Below, piece after piece: positions 8,470 to 16,565 of a stretch of 64,000 nucleotides of DNA (position 1 is the stretch's first letter; each line of letters opens with the position of its first letter). Below the pieces are notes generated by a model. That model was not told where the DNA came from. It made no database searches and worked only from the letters and a program-made list of their open reading frames with translations. The translations under genes and the position numbers were made by a program. Origin of the DNA: Paenibacillus oralis (GTDB lineage: Bacteria > Bacillota > Bacilli > Paenibacillales > Paenibacillaceae); the NCBI RefSeq assembly GCF_003863965.1, contig NZ_RRCN01000001.1, positions 6,383,071 through 6,447,070 of the forward strand. The letters run 5' to 3'.

Positions 8470-9657
8470 TTAATCTACAAAAAACAAGTGTGCGGCCGTC
8501 CGTTTGAACAACGTCCACCAGCCCGCTTTACCGATATCGGCCGGCGCGGTCAGATCAAATTCGGTAAGTATCTTTCCGTCCTGATAAACGACGAGCTTGC
8601 CGATCGATTGCCCCGCTTTAATCGGAGCCGCGAGCTTTTCCGGAGCGACCAGCTTGTGCGTAATGCTTTCCGCCGGCGCGCCCTTTTTCACCAGCACATT
8701 CAGCGGTCTGGCTGCGGTCAGGTCGATCTGCGCGTTCATCCCCTTCTGCACCTTCACCTTGCCGATCGTCTCCCCGGCTTGATATATCGGATGCAAGGTA
8801 TATTGGGAAAAAGCATAATCGAACATCGCCGAAACTTCGCTGTTTCGCGTCTTCGTATTCGGTTCGCCGAGCACGACGGCGATTAGGCGCAGTCCGTCGC
8901 GTTTGGCGGTAGCTGCCAAGCAAAACTTCGCTTCCGACGTGTAGCCGGTTTTCAGTCCGTCGGCGCCGCTGTAGAACCGAACGAGCTTGTTCGTGTTCAC
9001 GAGCCAAAACGGCTTTTCCGTGCCTTGGCGCAAGTAATCCTGATAAGCCCCGGTATACTTCGTAATCCCCTCATGCTTCAGCAGTTCCCGGCTCATGATG
9101 GCAATGTCGTGCGCCGAGGTGTAGTGATTTTCGACCGGCAAACCGTTACAGTTGGCAAAATGCGTGTCCTTCATGCCTAGCTGCTTGGCCCGCTCATTCA
9201 TCAGCTTCACGAACGCTTTCTCCGAGCCGGCGATTTTTTCCGCAAGCGCCACGGATGCGTCGTTCCCCGAAGCCATCGCCACGCCTTTCAGCAGCTCATC
9301 CACCGTCATCACTTCGCCCGGCTCCAGAAAGATTTGCGAGCCGCCCATCGACGAAGCGTATTCGCTGGCCGTCACCTTGTCGCTCAGCTTCAGCGTGCCT
9401 TTGTCGACCGCCTCCATCGTCAGCAGCATCGTCATGATTTTCGTAATGCTGGCCGGCGGCAGCTGCTCATGGCTTTGCTTTTCATAAATTACCGTGCCGG
9501 TATCCGCATCGATAAGCACGGCGGAACGGGAATTTTCCGCCAGGGCGATCGCGTCATCTTCTTCATGCGGGCCGCCGTGGTTGGCAGATGCGTAATTCGG
9601 CCAGACCGAAACGGCCAATACGAACGCGGCTAACCAAATTAACAGCCGTCTGTTCAA
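8470..9657 (-). CDS. dacF: D-alanyl-D-alanine carboxypeptidase DacF
   Basis: About 395 residues. A signal peptide (LLIWLAAFVLAVSVWPNYASA) precedes a class A low-molecular-weight PBP domain with SxxK in PPASITKIM, SxN in SGNDAS, and KTG in GLKTGYTSEAKF, followed by a PBP5-like C-terminal beta domain. It trims the terminal D-Ala of peptidoglycan stems. In Bacillus it is the forespore-expressed gene read through into spoIIA, exactly the arrangement here. The start is a TTG at 9657 with AAGGGGG seven bases upstream; the longer frame upstream has no ribosome site. Confidence 0.92.
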   Translation of the reverse strand: MNRRLLIWLAAFVLAVSVWPNYASANHGGPHEEDDAIALAENSRSAVLIDADTGTVIYEKQSHEQLPPASITKIMTMLLTMEAVDKGTLKLSDKVTASEYASSMGGSQIFLEPGEVMTVDELLKGVAMASGNDASVALAEKIAGSEKAFVKLMNERAKQLGMKDTHFANCNGLPVENHYTSAHDIAIMSRELLKHEGITKYTGAYQDYLRQGTEKPFWLVNTNKLVRFYSGADGLKTGYTSEAKFCLAATAKRDGLRLIAVVLGEPNTKTRNSEVSAMFDYAFSQYTLHPIYQAGETIGKVKVQKGMNAQIDLTAARPLNVLVKKGAPAESITHKLVAPEKLAAPIKAGQSIGKLVVYQDGKILTEFDLTAPADIGKAGWWTLFKRTAAHLFFVD

Positions 9658-9733
9658 GATTAGTCCCCCTTTAAAAACTCTGGATTCTGCTAACCTAGTA
9701 TCGGCTGTAAAGTGGGATTTTATTCCTGAACGC

Positions 9734-9790
9734 AAAAAAACGGCACTCCCCGAAAATCACAAAACCCGCGATTTTCGGAAAATGCCGTCT
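9734..9790 (-). terminator. Terminator after pdp
   Basis: A long hairpin whose arms contain GACGGCATTTTCCGAAAATC and GATTTTCGGGGAGTGCCG is followed on the minus strand by a run of seven T (9740-9734). It separates the pdp-punA-deoB salvage block from dacF. Confidence 0.85.
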
Positions 9791-9805
9791 AAAGCTTTAA
9801 TGCGC

Positions 9806-9850
9806 GTTCAAAAAGTCGGCTTTTCAGCACCGAGAAGGTTGAACTACCTC
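9806..9850 (+). repeat. Dispersed 45-bp repeat, copy 1
   Basis: Begins GTTCAAAAAGTCGGCTTTTC, continues AGCACCGAGAAGG and ends in TTGAACTACCTC. Its ends form an inverted pair (GTTCAA / TTGAAC) with an inner CGG / CCG. A second copy, on the other strand, lies at 49880-49922. Fragments (TTTTTGAACTACCTCATTAA near 13255; TTTTTCAACAACCTCTTAAT near 52125) occur in two other gaps. It sits between the pdp stop and its terminator. Confidence 0.6.
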
Positions 9851-9852
9851 TG

Positions 9853-11184
9853 TTAGAATCTTTTGACGCCGTCCGGTGTGACGAGCGCAAACACCAGCGG
9901 TCTTCTCGGAACCTTCGTCCCCGAGATGCCGTAAGCCCCCAGCACCCGGCGTTCCGCCTCGGCCCGGCCGCTCTCGCGGTCGCGGTTTACGTGCAGCATG
10001 GCCAACGTGTCGCCGATTTCGACCGGATCGCCGATTTTTTTGCGCAGTTCGACGCCGGCGCCCAGATCGATGACGGAATCCTTCGTTTCCCGTCCGGCTC
10101 CGAGCATCATCGCCGCCAGCCCGATCTCCTCGGCCTGGATCGAATCGACGTAGCCGCTTCTTTCGGAACGTACCTCAATTTGCAGTTCGGCGCTCGGCAG
10201 CAGATCAAGGCGATCGATCTGCGATGTGTCGCCGCCTTGGGCGGAGACCATGCCTTTCAGCTTGTCCAGCGCCTCTCCGCTTTGCAGTTTGGCCTTCAGC
10301 AGCGCATAAGCTTCTTCTTCGTCAGCCGCCTTGCCGCCCAGGATCAGCATATGGGAAGCCAATATCAGGCAGACCTCCTCCAGATCCGCCGGCCCTTCGC
10401 CGCGCAGCGTGGCGACGGCTTCCTTGATCTCCAGCGCATTGCCGATCGCGTAGCCCAAAGGCTGGTCCATATCGCTGATCACCGCCACCGTGCGGCGTCC
10501 AACCTGCGTGCCGATATCGACCATCGCCTTGGCCAGGCGAATCGAATCCTCCAGCGTCTTCATAAACGCGCCGCTGCCCGTTTTGACGTCCAGCACGATC
10601 GCGTCGGCGCCGGCGGCGATTTTTTTGCTCATGACGCTGCTGGCGATCAGCGGGATCGAGTCCACCGTCGCGGTGACGTCGCGCAGCGCATACAGCTTCT
10701 TGTCCGCCGGCGTCATATTGCCGGTTTGGCCGACGACGGCGAGGCCGATCTCGTTCACTTGACGAAAAAACCGGTCCTTGCCCAGTTCAACGGAGAATCC
10801 GGAGATCGCTTCCAGCTTGTCGATCGTTCCGCCGGTATGCCCCAAGCCCCGGCCGGACATTTTGGCGACCGGCACGCCGGCCGCCGCCACCAAGGGACCA
10901 AGCACGATCGTCGTTTTGTCGCCGACGCCGCCCGTGGAGTGCTTGTCTACCTTGACGCCGCGAATCGAGCTTAAGTCGATCGTTTCGCCGGAGGAAGCCA
11001 TCGCCATCGTCAAATCCGCCGTTTCCCGCGCGCTCATGCCTTGATAATAAACGGCCATCGCCCAGGCGGACATTTGATAATCGGGAATCCGTCCTTCGCT
11101 GTACCCCCGGACCAAAAAGCCGATCTCCTCGGCCGTCAGCTCCTGCCCGTCTCTTTTTTTGCGGATCAGATCTACAGCTCTCAT
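9853..11184 (-). CDS. pdp: Pyrimidine-nucleoside phosphorylase
   Basis: 443 residues, a nucleoside phosphorylase II / TrpD-like fold: N-terminal helical domain (IRKKRDGQELTAEEI), phosphate-binding glycine loop (KVDKHSTGGVGDKTT), KMSGRGLGHTGGT, and the C-terminal PYNP domain (ERSGYVDSI...). It splits uridine, deoxyuridine and thymidine into base and sugar 1-phosphate. The product feeds DeoB, encoded two genes upstream, so the block is a pentose-phosphate salvage route. It lies 21 bases behind punA and ends at a strong terminator. Confidence 0.96.
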   Translation of the reverse strand: MRAVDLIRKKRDGQELTAEEIGFLVRGYSEGRIPDYQMSAWAMAVYYQGMSARETADLTMAMASSGETIDLSSIRGVKVDKHSTGGVGDKTTIVLGPLVAAAGVPVAKMSGRGLGHTGGTIDKLEAISGFSVELGKDRFFRQVNEIGLAVVGQTGNMTPADKKLYALRDVTATVDSIPLIASSVMSKKIAAGADAIVLDVKTGSGAFMKTLEDSIRLAKAMVDIGTQVGRRTVAVISDMDQPLGYAIGNALEIKEAVATLRGEGPADLEEVCLILASHMLILGGKAADEEEAYALLKAKLQSGEALDKLKGMVSAQGGDTSQIDRLDLLPSAELQIEVRSERSGYVDSIQAEEIGLAAMMLGAGRETKDSVIDLGAGVELRKKIGDPVEIGDTLAMLHVNRDRESGRAEAERRVLGAYGISGTKVPRRPLVFALVTPDGVKRF

Positions 11185-11205
11185 CGATCTTTACCTCCGT
11201 TCGGA

Positions 11206-12033
11206 TTACATTTTGGGAATAATAGCCAAAACAAGGCTTAAAAATTTCTCGCGCACGAGATCGGTCGTCTCCATAACTTCCTCATGAGAAAGCGGCTGAT
11301 CCAAGATTCCCGAAGCCATGTTGCTGATGCAGGAAATGCCCAGCACCTCAAGCCCGGCGTGTCTGGCCACGATCACCTCGGAAACGGTCGACATCCCGAC
11401 CGCGTCGGCTCCCAGTGTACGGAGCATGCGGATTTCCGCCGGGGTCTCGTAAGACGGGCCCAGCAGACCGGCATAGACGCCCTCCTGAAGCGAAACGCCT
11501 TTTTCGGCAGCGATCCGGCGGGCCGTTTCCCGCAGACGCCGGCTGTACGCTTGGGACATATCCGGGAAGCGTGGTCCCAGTTCCTCATCGTTTGGTCCGA
11601 TGAGCGGATTTTTGCCGGTCAGGTTGATGTGGTCCGAAATTAGCATTAAATCGCCCGGCGAATAGGAGGTGTTAACGCCTCCGGCCGCATTGGTCACCAG
11701 CAGCGTCGATACCCCGAGTTCCTTCATGACGCGCACGGGGAAAGCCGTCAGCTCCGGGCCGTATCCCTCATACATGTGGAATCGGCCTTTCATCAACACG
11801 ACCGGCGTCCCCTGAACGGTGCCGATCAGCAGCTCGCCGGCATGACCCTCCACCGTGGATTGCGGAAAATAAGGAATATCCTTATAAGCGATCGTGACCG
11901 GCTGCTCGATGTGATCGGCAAGCACGCCGAGGCCCGAACCCAAAATGAGGCCTACCTTCGGCGAATGCGCCGAGCGGGAGCGGATGTACTCCGCCGCATC
12001 CCGGATCATGCCTATCGTTAAAGTTGTCGTCAT
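11206..12033 (-). CDS. punA: Purine-nucleoside phosphorylase, trimeric type
   Basis: 275 residues. Motifs of the trimeric PNP/MTAP family: LILGSGLGVLADHIE, GRFHMYEGY, VTNAAGGVNTSYSPGDLM, GLLGPSYETPAEIRMLR and ADAVGMSTVSE (base-specifying region). It acts on guanosine and inosine. It is orthologous in position to B. subtilis pupG: deoB upstream, then dacF and spoIIA further on. The pdp gene is inserted between punA and dacF relative to the Bacillus order. Confidence 0.95.
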   Translation of the reverse strand: MTTTLTIGMIRDAAEYIRSRSAHSPKVGLILGSGLGVLADHIEQPVTIAYKDIPYFPQSTVEGHAGELLIGTVQGTPVVLMKGRFHMYEGYGPELTAFPVRVMKELGVSTLLVTNAAGGVNTSYSPGDLMLISDHINLTGKNPLIGPNDEELGPRFPDMSQAYSRRLRETARRIAAEKGVSLQEGVYAGLLGPSYETPAEIRMLRTLGADAVGMSTVSEVIVARHAGLEVLGISCISNMASGILDQPLSHEEVMETTDLVREKFLSLVLAIIPKM

Positions 12034-12052
12034 AACGTGGTCCTCCCATTTC

Positions 12053-13240
12053 TTATTTCAATTGGCTTAAAAAGCTGATGCCTTGCTCAGGGGCTTGAAC
12101 GCCGAAATTGTCCGCGATCGTGGCCGCCAGATCGGCATACGTTCCTCTCACGCCAAGGCTGCCCGGGTTCTTTAAGGACGGCCCGTATATGAGCAGCGGC
12201 ACGTATTCGCGCGTATGATCCGTCCCGGCATGAATCGGATCGTTTCCATGGTCCGCGGTTATGACCAGCAAATCGTTTTCGCCAACCTTGGCGAGCAGAT
12301 CCGGAACAGCCGCATCGAATTCCTCCAGGGCGCGGGCATACCCTTGCGGATCGCGCCGATGACCGTACAGGGAATCGAAATCGACCAGATTCGTAAACAG
12401 CAAGCCGGAAAAATCCTGATCCAGGCGCTGCAGGGTTTCTTCGATGCCGTGCCGGTTGCTCTTCGTCGGGAACGAAGCCGAAATGCCTTCGCCGGAGAAA
12501 ATGTCGCCGATCTTGCCGACAGCCACCACTTCTTTGCCGGCGTTTTTCAGCGCGTTCAACACGGTCGGTTCCGGCGGCTTCACCGCGTAGTCGTGCCGGT
12601 TCGGCGTGCGCTGGAAGTTGCCCGGCGAGCCGACGAACGGACGGGCGATGACCCGGCCGGCCGAATGCTCCGGCTCAAGCGTCAGCTTGCGCGCGATTTC
12701 GCATGCGCGATAAAGCTCGGGCAGCGGGATGATCTCTTCATGGGCGGCGATTTGAAACACGCTGTCCGCCGATGTATACACGATCCACGCCCCTGTCTTC
12801 ATGTGCTCTTCCCCAAGCTCCACCAAAATTTCCGTCCCCGAAGCCGGCTTGTTTCCGATCACTTTCCGGCCGGTCTCTTGCTCAAAACGAGAGATTAAAT
12901 CCTGGGGAAATCCGTTCGGGTACGTTTGAAACGGCGTTTCGGTTTTAAGTCCCATCAGCTCCCAGTGACCGGTCATCGTGTCCTTGCCCGCGGAAATCTC
13001 CGCCATCTTTCCGTAATAGGCGGCGGGGTCGGCGGCAGGAGCCAAATGCGGCAGTTCCGCGATATTGCCGAGGCCTAATTTTTGCAGATTCGGCAGCTTG
13101 GTGCCTTCGACCGTTTGCAAAATATGACCGAGCGTGTGCGCCCCCTCATCGCCGAACTTCGCCGCGTCGGGCAGCTCGCCGATCCCGACGCTGTCCAGCA
13201 CGATCACCGATATTTTTCTGAACCGATTTCCGTTTTGCAT
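12053..13240 (-). CDS. deoB: Phosphopentomutase DeoB
   Basis: 395 residues, alkaline-phosphatase-superfamily fold with the metal and active-site signatures VIVLDSVGIGELPDA, GKDTMTGHWE (phosphorylated Thr), YTSADSVFQIAAHEE, DFDSLYGHR and TADHGNDPIHAGTDHTRE. It converts (deoxy)ribose 1-phosphate to the 5-phosphate. It heads the deoB-punA-pdp cluster and follows xerD, as in Bacillus (drm). Ribosome site AAAGGAGAGA before the ATG. Confidence 0.97.
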   Translation of the reverse strand: MQNGNRFRKISVIVLDSVGIGELPDAAKFGDEGAHTLGHILQTVEGTKLPNLQKLGLGNIAELPHLAPAADPAAYYGKMAEISAGKDTMTGHWELMGLKTETPFQTYPNGFPQDLISRFEQETGRKVIGNKPASGTEILVELGEEHMKTGAWIVYTSADSVFQIAAHEEIIPLPELYRACEIARKLTLEPEHSAGRVIARPFVGSPGNFQRTPNRHDYAVKPPEPTVLNALKNAGKEVVAVGKIGDIFSGEGISASFPTKSNRHGIEETLQRLDQDFSGLLFTNLVDFDSLYGHRRDPQGYARALEEFDAAVPDLLAKVGENDLLVITADHGNDPIHAGTDHTREYVPLLIYGPSLKNPGSLGVRGTYADLAATIADNFGVQAPEQGISFLSQLK

Positions 13241-13320
13241 ATTGGATCTCTCCTTTTTGAACTACCTCATTAATATTTGTTGCTTAGTTATTCCTTGCCT
13301 GGCCAAAACCATACCGCCGG

Positions 13321-14259
13321 TCAATACGATGGGGCCGCCGTCCCTTTCCCCTGTTCCGGCTTGCGCTCGGCTCGCGGGTGGGCGGCGTCATACACCGATT
13401 TCAAGTTCGGTCTCGCCTGATTTAAGTACATCTGGATCGTGGCCATATCGGCATGGCCCAGCATCTCCTGCACCGATCTTACATCCGCTCCGCGTTCCAG
13501 CAGATGAACGGCGAAGGAATGGCGCAGCGTATGGGGCGTAATGTCCGCGTTAATTCCGGCCTCTTGACCGTATTTCTTAATCACCTTCCAGAAGCCCTGG
13601 CGGCTGATTCGCCCGCCGCGCCGATTCGGAAACAGCACCTGATCCGCCTCCGTTTGCGCCAGCGCCAAATGAGGCCGCCCTTCCCGCAAATAACGTTCCA
13701 GCCATTCCGCCGTCACGCTGCCGAACGGAATAATGCGCTCCTTCCCGCTGTCGCCGCGGCAGCGGCAAAACCGCAGCGCCGTATCCACATGATGAACGTC
13801 CAGCGAAATCAGCTCGGACACGCGGATTCCCGTGGCGTACAGCAGCTCCAGCATCGCTTTGTCGCGCAGGCCCAGCGGAGCGGCCGGATCCGGGGTCTCC
13901 AGCAGTTTCTCCGTTTCCTCCACCGACAACGTTTGCGGCGGTTTTTTGTCGAGTTTGGGCAACTCGACCAGGACAAACGGGTCCTGATCGATGACCCGCT
14001 CCCTAAGCAAATACTCGAAAAAAGCGCGCAGCGTCACCGACACGCGCATCACCGTGGCGGGAGCCTTGCCTTCCTCTTTCATCGCCGAGAAGTAGAGCTG
14101 GATCCCGGCCCGCGTCACTTCCCGGAAATGCTCCACCCGCCGCTGGCGCAAATAATCTATGTACTGCTTTACATCCCGCCCGTAGGCCTCCAGCGTCGAA
14201 CCGCTCAAGTCCTTCCGTTCGGTCAAAAATGCAATAAAAGAGGCCGCATATTGTTCCAT
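13321..14259 (-). CDS. xerD: Tyrosine recombinase XerD
   Basis: 312 residues. An N-terminal SAM-like core-binding domain (FIAFLTERKDLSGSTLEAY) is followed by the catalytic domain with R in ATGIRVSEL, HxxR in HTLRHSFAVHLL, the second His in LGHAD and the nucleophile Tyr in IQMYLN. With XerC or CodV it resolves chromosome dimers at dif. The position next to yqzK and fur is the conserved one in Bacilli (ripX), which supports XerD rather than a mobile-element integrase. The tail is slightly extended and charged. Confidence 0.93.
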   Translation of the reverse strand: MEQYAASFIAFLTERKDLSGSTLEAYGRDVKQYIDYLRQRRVEHFREVTRAGIQLYFSAMKEEGKAPATVMRVSVTLRAFFEYLLRERVIDQDPFVLVELPKLDKKPPQTLSVEETEKLLETPDPAAPLGLRDKAMLELLYATGIRVSELISLDVHHVDTALRFCRCRGDSGKERIIPFGSVTAEWLERYLREGRPHLALAQTEADQVLFPNRRGGRISRQGFWKVIKKYGQEAGINADITPHTLRHSFAVHLLERGADVRSVQEMLGHADMATIQMYLNQARPNLKSVYDAAHPRAERKPEQGKGTAAPSY

Positions 14260-14354
14260 GCTCCGCGCCCCCCTTTCTCTGGTCAGATGAAATATTCCAC
14301 GTTCATGGTGCGATTCCCTGCCGATAGTCCCAAGAAGTTAGACAAAAAAGTCCA

Positions 14355-14591
14355 TTATTCTCCGTACCAATAAAAGAACTTCAGCCGGTCAGCCAAAGAC
14401 GCCGTCTCCCCGCTGCCGGGAATACCGGCATGAAACACCTTCACGGCAGACCCGTCCGGAATCCGGTATTTATCCTCCTGAAACATATATGCCTCCAAAA
14501 GCCCAAACGTTCTATACAAAGTATACGTGAGCACCGCGAACAGGAGCAAATATTTGACGGACCGCAGCCAGCGGCGAAGCGAAATCACCAT
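14355..14591 (-). CDS. yqzK: YqzK-like small membrane protein (DUF4227)
   Basis: 78 residues: basic N-terminus (LRRWLRSVKY), one transmembrane helix (LLLFAVLTYTLYRTFGLLEAY), then an extracytoplasmic tail. The sequence type and the place between fur and xerD match the DUF4227/YqzK family. No biochemical role is known. Ribosome site GAGGGATGACCG just before the ATG. Confidence 0.85.
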   Translation of the reverse strand: MVISLRRWLRSVKYLLLFAVLTYTLYRTFGLLEAYMFQEDKYRIPDGSAVKVFHAGIPGSGETASLADRLKFFYWYGE

Positions 14592-14751
14592 CGGTCATCC
14601 CTCTTTCCCTAAACTTCGGCCCCCTGGCCGGCAAGGGCATAGGCGCCTTCTCTATTCAGTATATAAAGAGGGAGGGACGAGTATGCGGAAGCTCCGGAAA
14701 AAAGCGGGGAGCTTTTGCCTGGCGTTCACTCCGATGAGCCCCGATAGACAA

Positions 14752-14790
14752 CTAAAAAGCCCCTTACGGCACGCAGCCGTATGGAGCTCA
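14752..14790 (-). terminator. Terminator after fur
   Basis: On the minus strand CCATACGGC and GCCGTAAGG form a stem around TGCGT, followed by GGCTTTTTAG. It lies ten bases beyond the fur stop codon. Confidence 0.75.
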
Positions 14791-14799
14791 CCTTGATCA

Positions 14800-15273
14800 T
14801 TATTTCGTATCGCCAGTCCCCGACGGATCGTTGTTCTTATCTTTGCACCGGTGACAGATCCCCTGAAAATCGAGGCGGTGATCCAGCACCGTAAAATTAA
14901 ACTCTTTCTCCAGCCGTTCCTCTAGCGGACCAAGCCAGTCCTCACGGATTTCGTCCATCGCCCCGCACTGTACGCAAATCAGGTGATGGTGGTGATGTTT
15001 TGTCGTGTCCGTACGCAAGTCGTACCGGGCCACCCCGTCGCCGAAATTGATCTTTTCGACAACATGAAGCTCGCTGAGCAGTTCCAATGTGCGATAAACG
15101 GTCGCCAGACCGATTTCCGGCGCTTTATCCTTAACGAGCATAAACACATCTTCCGCGCTTAAATGATCGTCTTCGTTTTCGAGCAACACGCGTACCGTGG
15201 CTTCCCGCTGGGGCGTCAATTTGTAACCGTGGGATTGCAGCTGTTGTTTGATTTTTTCGATCTTTGCTTCCAT
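14800..15273 (-). CDS. fur: Ferric uptake regulator family repressor
   Basis: About 157 residues. Winged helix at the N-terminus (YKLTPQREATVRVLL, recognition region IGLATVYRTLELL), a His-rich metal site (TKHHHHHLICVQC) and two CxxC pairs (CVQC, CHRC) forming the structural zinc site. It probably senses iron and represses uptake genes. PerR is less likely given the position upstream of yqzK-xerD, where Bacillus has fur, but Fur, Zur and PerR cannot be fully separated by eye. The ATG at 15273 is chosen for its GGGAGGGAG site. Confidence 0.9.
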   Translation of the reverse strand: MEAKIEKIKQQLQSHGYKLTPQREATVRVLLENEDDHLSAEDVFMLVKDKAPEIGLATVYRTLELLSELHVVEKINFGDGVARYDLRTDTTKHHHHHLICVQCGAMDEIREDWLGPLEERLEKEFNFTVLDHRLDFQGICHRCKDKNNDPSGTGDTK

Positions 15274-15330
15274 GTTCTCCCTCCCCCAGCCATTCCCGCA
15301 CATCCAATAAACTCAATAACCACTTCTTTC

Positions 15331-15360
15331 ATTATAGGGGGAGTCATTCAACAAAGTCAA
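15331..15360 (-). promoter_or_regulatory. Sigma-A promoter of fur
   Basis: TTGACT (15360-15355), 18 bases, TATAAT (15336-15331), about 60 bases upstream of the fur ATG. No clear 19-bp Fur box is visible over it. Confidence 0.65.
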
Positions 15361-15499
15361 ACATTTTGCTAGAGTCGAAAAAGTACAAAGCACGGCCACA
15401 GTTTCGGGATGAACCAGGCAAATAATTTAGAGGCGGTTATTCCCATATACGGAACTATTCTCCTTCCGCGCCCGTAATAATTGTTAAGGAGATGATCAA

Positions 15500-15718
15500 A
15501 TGCTTTTTACAATTTTCTTGCTCCTGTTTGGGGTTCTAGTCATCGGTTTGGGTATATTTGCAATCAAGAAGCCAACATCCTGGTTTTTTCGGCCAATAGG
15601 CTTGCAAAGGGACTCGGAACCAAGTGCCGGTTTTATCGATTACATCAAATTTGCCGGGGTCATTACCATCGTGTTAGGTGTAATTTTTTTGATATTCGGC
15701 ATTTTGAGCCTGCTTTGA
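15500..15718 (+). CDS. Small two-helix membrane protein
   Basis: 72 residues. Two hydrophobic helices (FTIFLLLFGVLVIGLGIFAI and FAGVITIVLGVIFLIFGILSLL) flank a short polar loop with WFFRPIGLQRDSEPSAGF. AAGGAG lies about 9 bases before the ATG, so it is very likely expressed. The loop resembles the DUF6199 family of small membrane proteins (G/D-SEPS near the second helix), but this is recalled by pattern, not shown. It is a single-gene unit flanked downstream by repeats. Confidence 0.75.
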   Translation: MLFTIFLLLFGVLVIGLGIFAIKKPTSWFFRPIGLQRDSEPSAGFIDYIKFAGVITIVLGVIFLIFGILSLL

Positions 15719-15815
15719 TGAGCAGAACTCCTCCGATAAGTCAGCGGCGCTCTTTTGGTATTACTCCGATACAAAAAAACTGCAAAAACCAGCGGCCCAT
15801 GAAACTCCAGCGAAA

Positions 15816-16018
15816 AACATAAGGGCAATAAATGGCGTTATTCCGGAGACATCCGTCCATTTGAGAGAAATAGAAGCAATTTATGTCGCTATTTTCCCCG
15901 GTCGCAAGGATTTGCCCGCGTGCTGAACCATTCTTAGGAAAATAAGTACATAAAATACCGCTAATGGGATGAACATGCTCGGGACCGGGATAATAAGTAC
16001 ATAAAGTGCCGCTATTTT
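15816..16018 (-). repeat. Intergenic foldback repeat, AATAGCGG/TTATGTACTTATT type
   Basis: Four related units fill the gap behind the small membrane protein gene: near 15826 (CAATAAATGGCGTTATT), 15877 (CAATTTATGTCGCTATT), and an exact 14-base repeat AATAAGTACATAAA at 15941 and 15992. The pitches are 51 and 51. Units three and four continue into TACCGCTA and TGCCGCTATTTT. They match, in reverse, the AAATAGCGG units at 5.7 and 35.5 kb. No coding function is seen. Confidence 0.65.
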
Positions 16019-16083
16019 GAAGGCCGATGTTTGGCCCTTCGTAAAAGCCGGCCATTAGTCGCCGATTTCAAAGGCCTCTCGTG

Positions 16084-16251
16084 TCATGCTCCCAATTCCA
16101 CAACCCCTGCCGAAATCTCCTTGTCCACTTTTGCCCCGGTGTGGATGGCAAGAGCCCCCCTGTAATGAGTCCGCCAGCTTCGTGTCTCGAACGTTTTCTT
16201 TCCAAGCGCGATAAAACTCGACCAAGGCTGCTTAATCGTTATGGCTTTCAT
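16084..16251 (-). pseudogene. Truncated ASCH-domain protein
   Basis: A 55-codon frame beginning MKAITIKQPWSSFIALGKK and continuing TFETRSWRTHYRGALAIHTG is plainly the N-terminal third of an ASCH-domain protein (RNA-binding PUA-like fold). Full-length members run to roughly 130-150 residues. Here the frame drifts into KEISAGVVELGA and stops. Neither neighbouring frame restores the domain before the repeats begin. It lies between two foldback repeats and has only a weak ribosome site, so it is judged a gene remnant. Confidence 0.7.
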
Positions 16252-16301
16252 GCTTTTCACCCATCCATTTATCAAATGGAAATATCATGCGCCCACGAAA
16301 A

Positions 16302-16490
16302 TCTAAACGGTTGTAGCAGCCGCTATTTTACAAAAAAAGACCTTCTCTAAATTCTAATGGTTGTGAACGCCGCTATTTGCCTGAAACTAGATAAAAACAG
16401 CCGGATTTAAGCGTATTAAGCGCCATGGCAGCCGTTAGAATTTGAAATCAACGTTTTTGGAACAAATAGCGGTTGTGGCAACCGTTAGAA
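16302..16490 (+). repeat. Intergenic foldback repeat, CTAACGGTTG type
   Basis: Two direct units (TCTAAACGGTTGTAGCAGCC... at 16302; TCTAATGGTTGTGAACGCCG... at 16353), both ending CCGCTATTT, are followed by two inverted units whose right ends CCGTTAGAA lie at 16432 and 16482. Pitches are 51 and 50. Units one and four are close reverse complements, so a single strand would fold into one long hairpin. It occupies the gap between the ASCH remnant and spoIIM. Confidence 0.75.
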
Positions 16491-16565
16491 GCATTTTTTC
16501 CTTCAGGCATTTTACAAATTACAATTTTTACAGTGTTAACGGCCCAAAGCCAATCATCTCAATAT

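Noticed and set aside
9991..10974. 327-codon plus-strand frame opposite pdp
   Set aside because: Antisense shadow of a well-supported phosphorylase gene; no start signal and no family.
12215..12898. 227-codon plus-strand frame opposite deoB
   Set aside because: Antisense shadow of a clear phosphopentomutase.
15741..16055. 104-codon minus-strand frame
   Set aside because: It consists of repeat units (the recurring residues LCTYYPGPE / LCTYFPKNG simply reflect the repeated DNA) and lacks a ribosome site.
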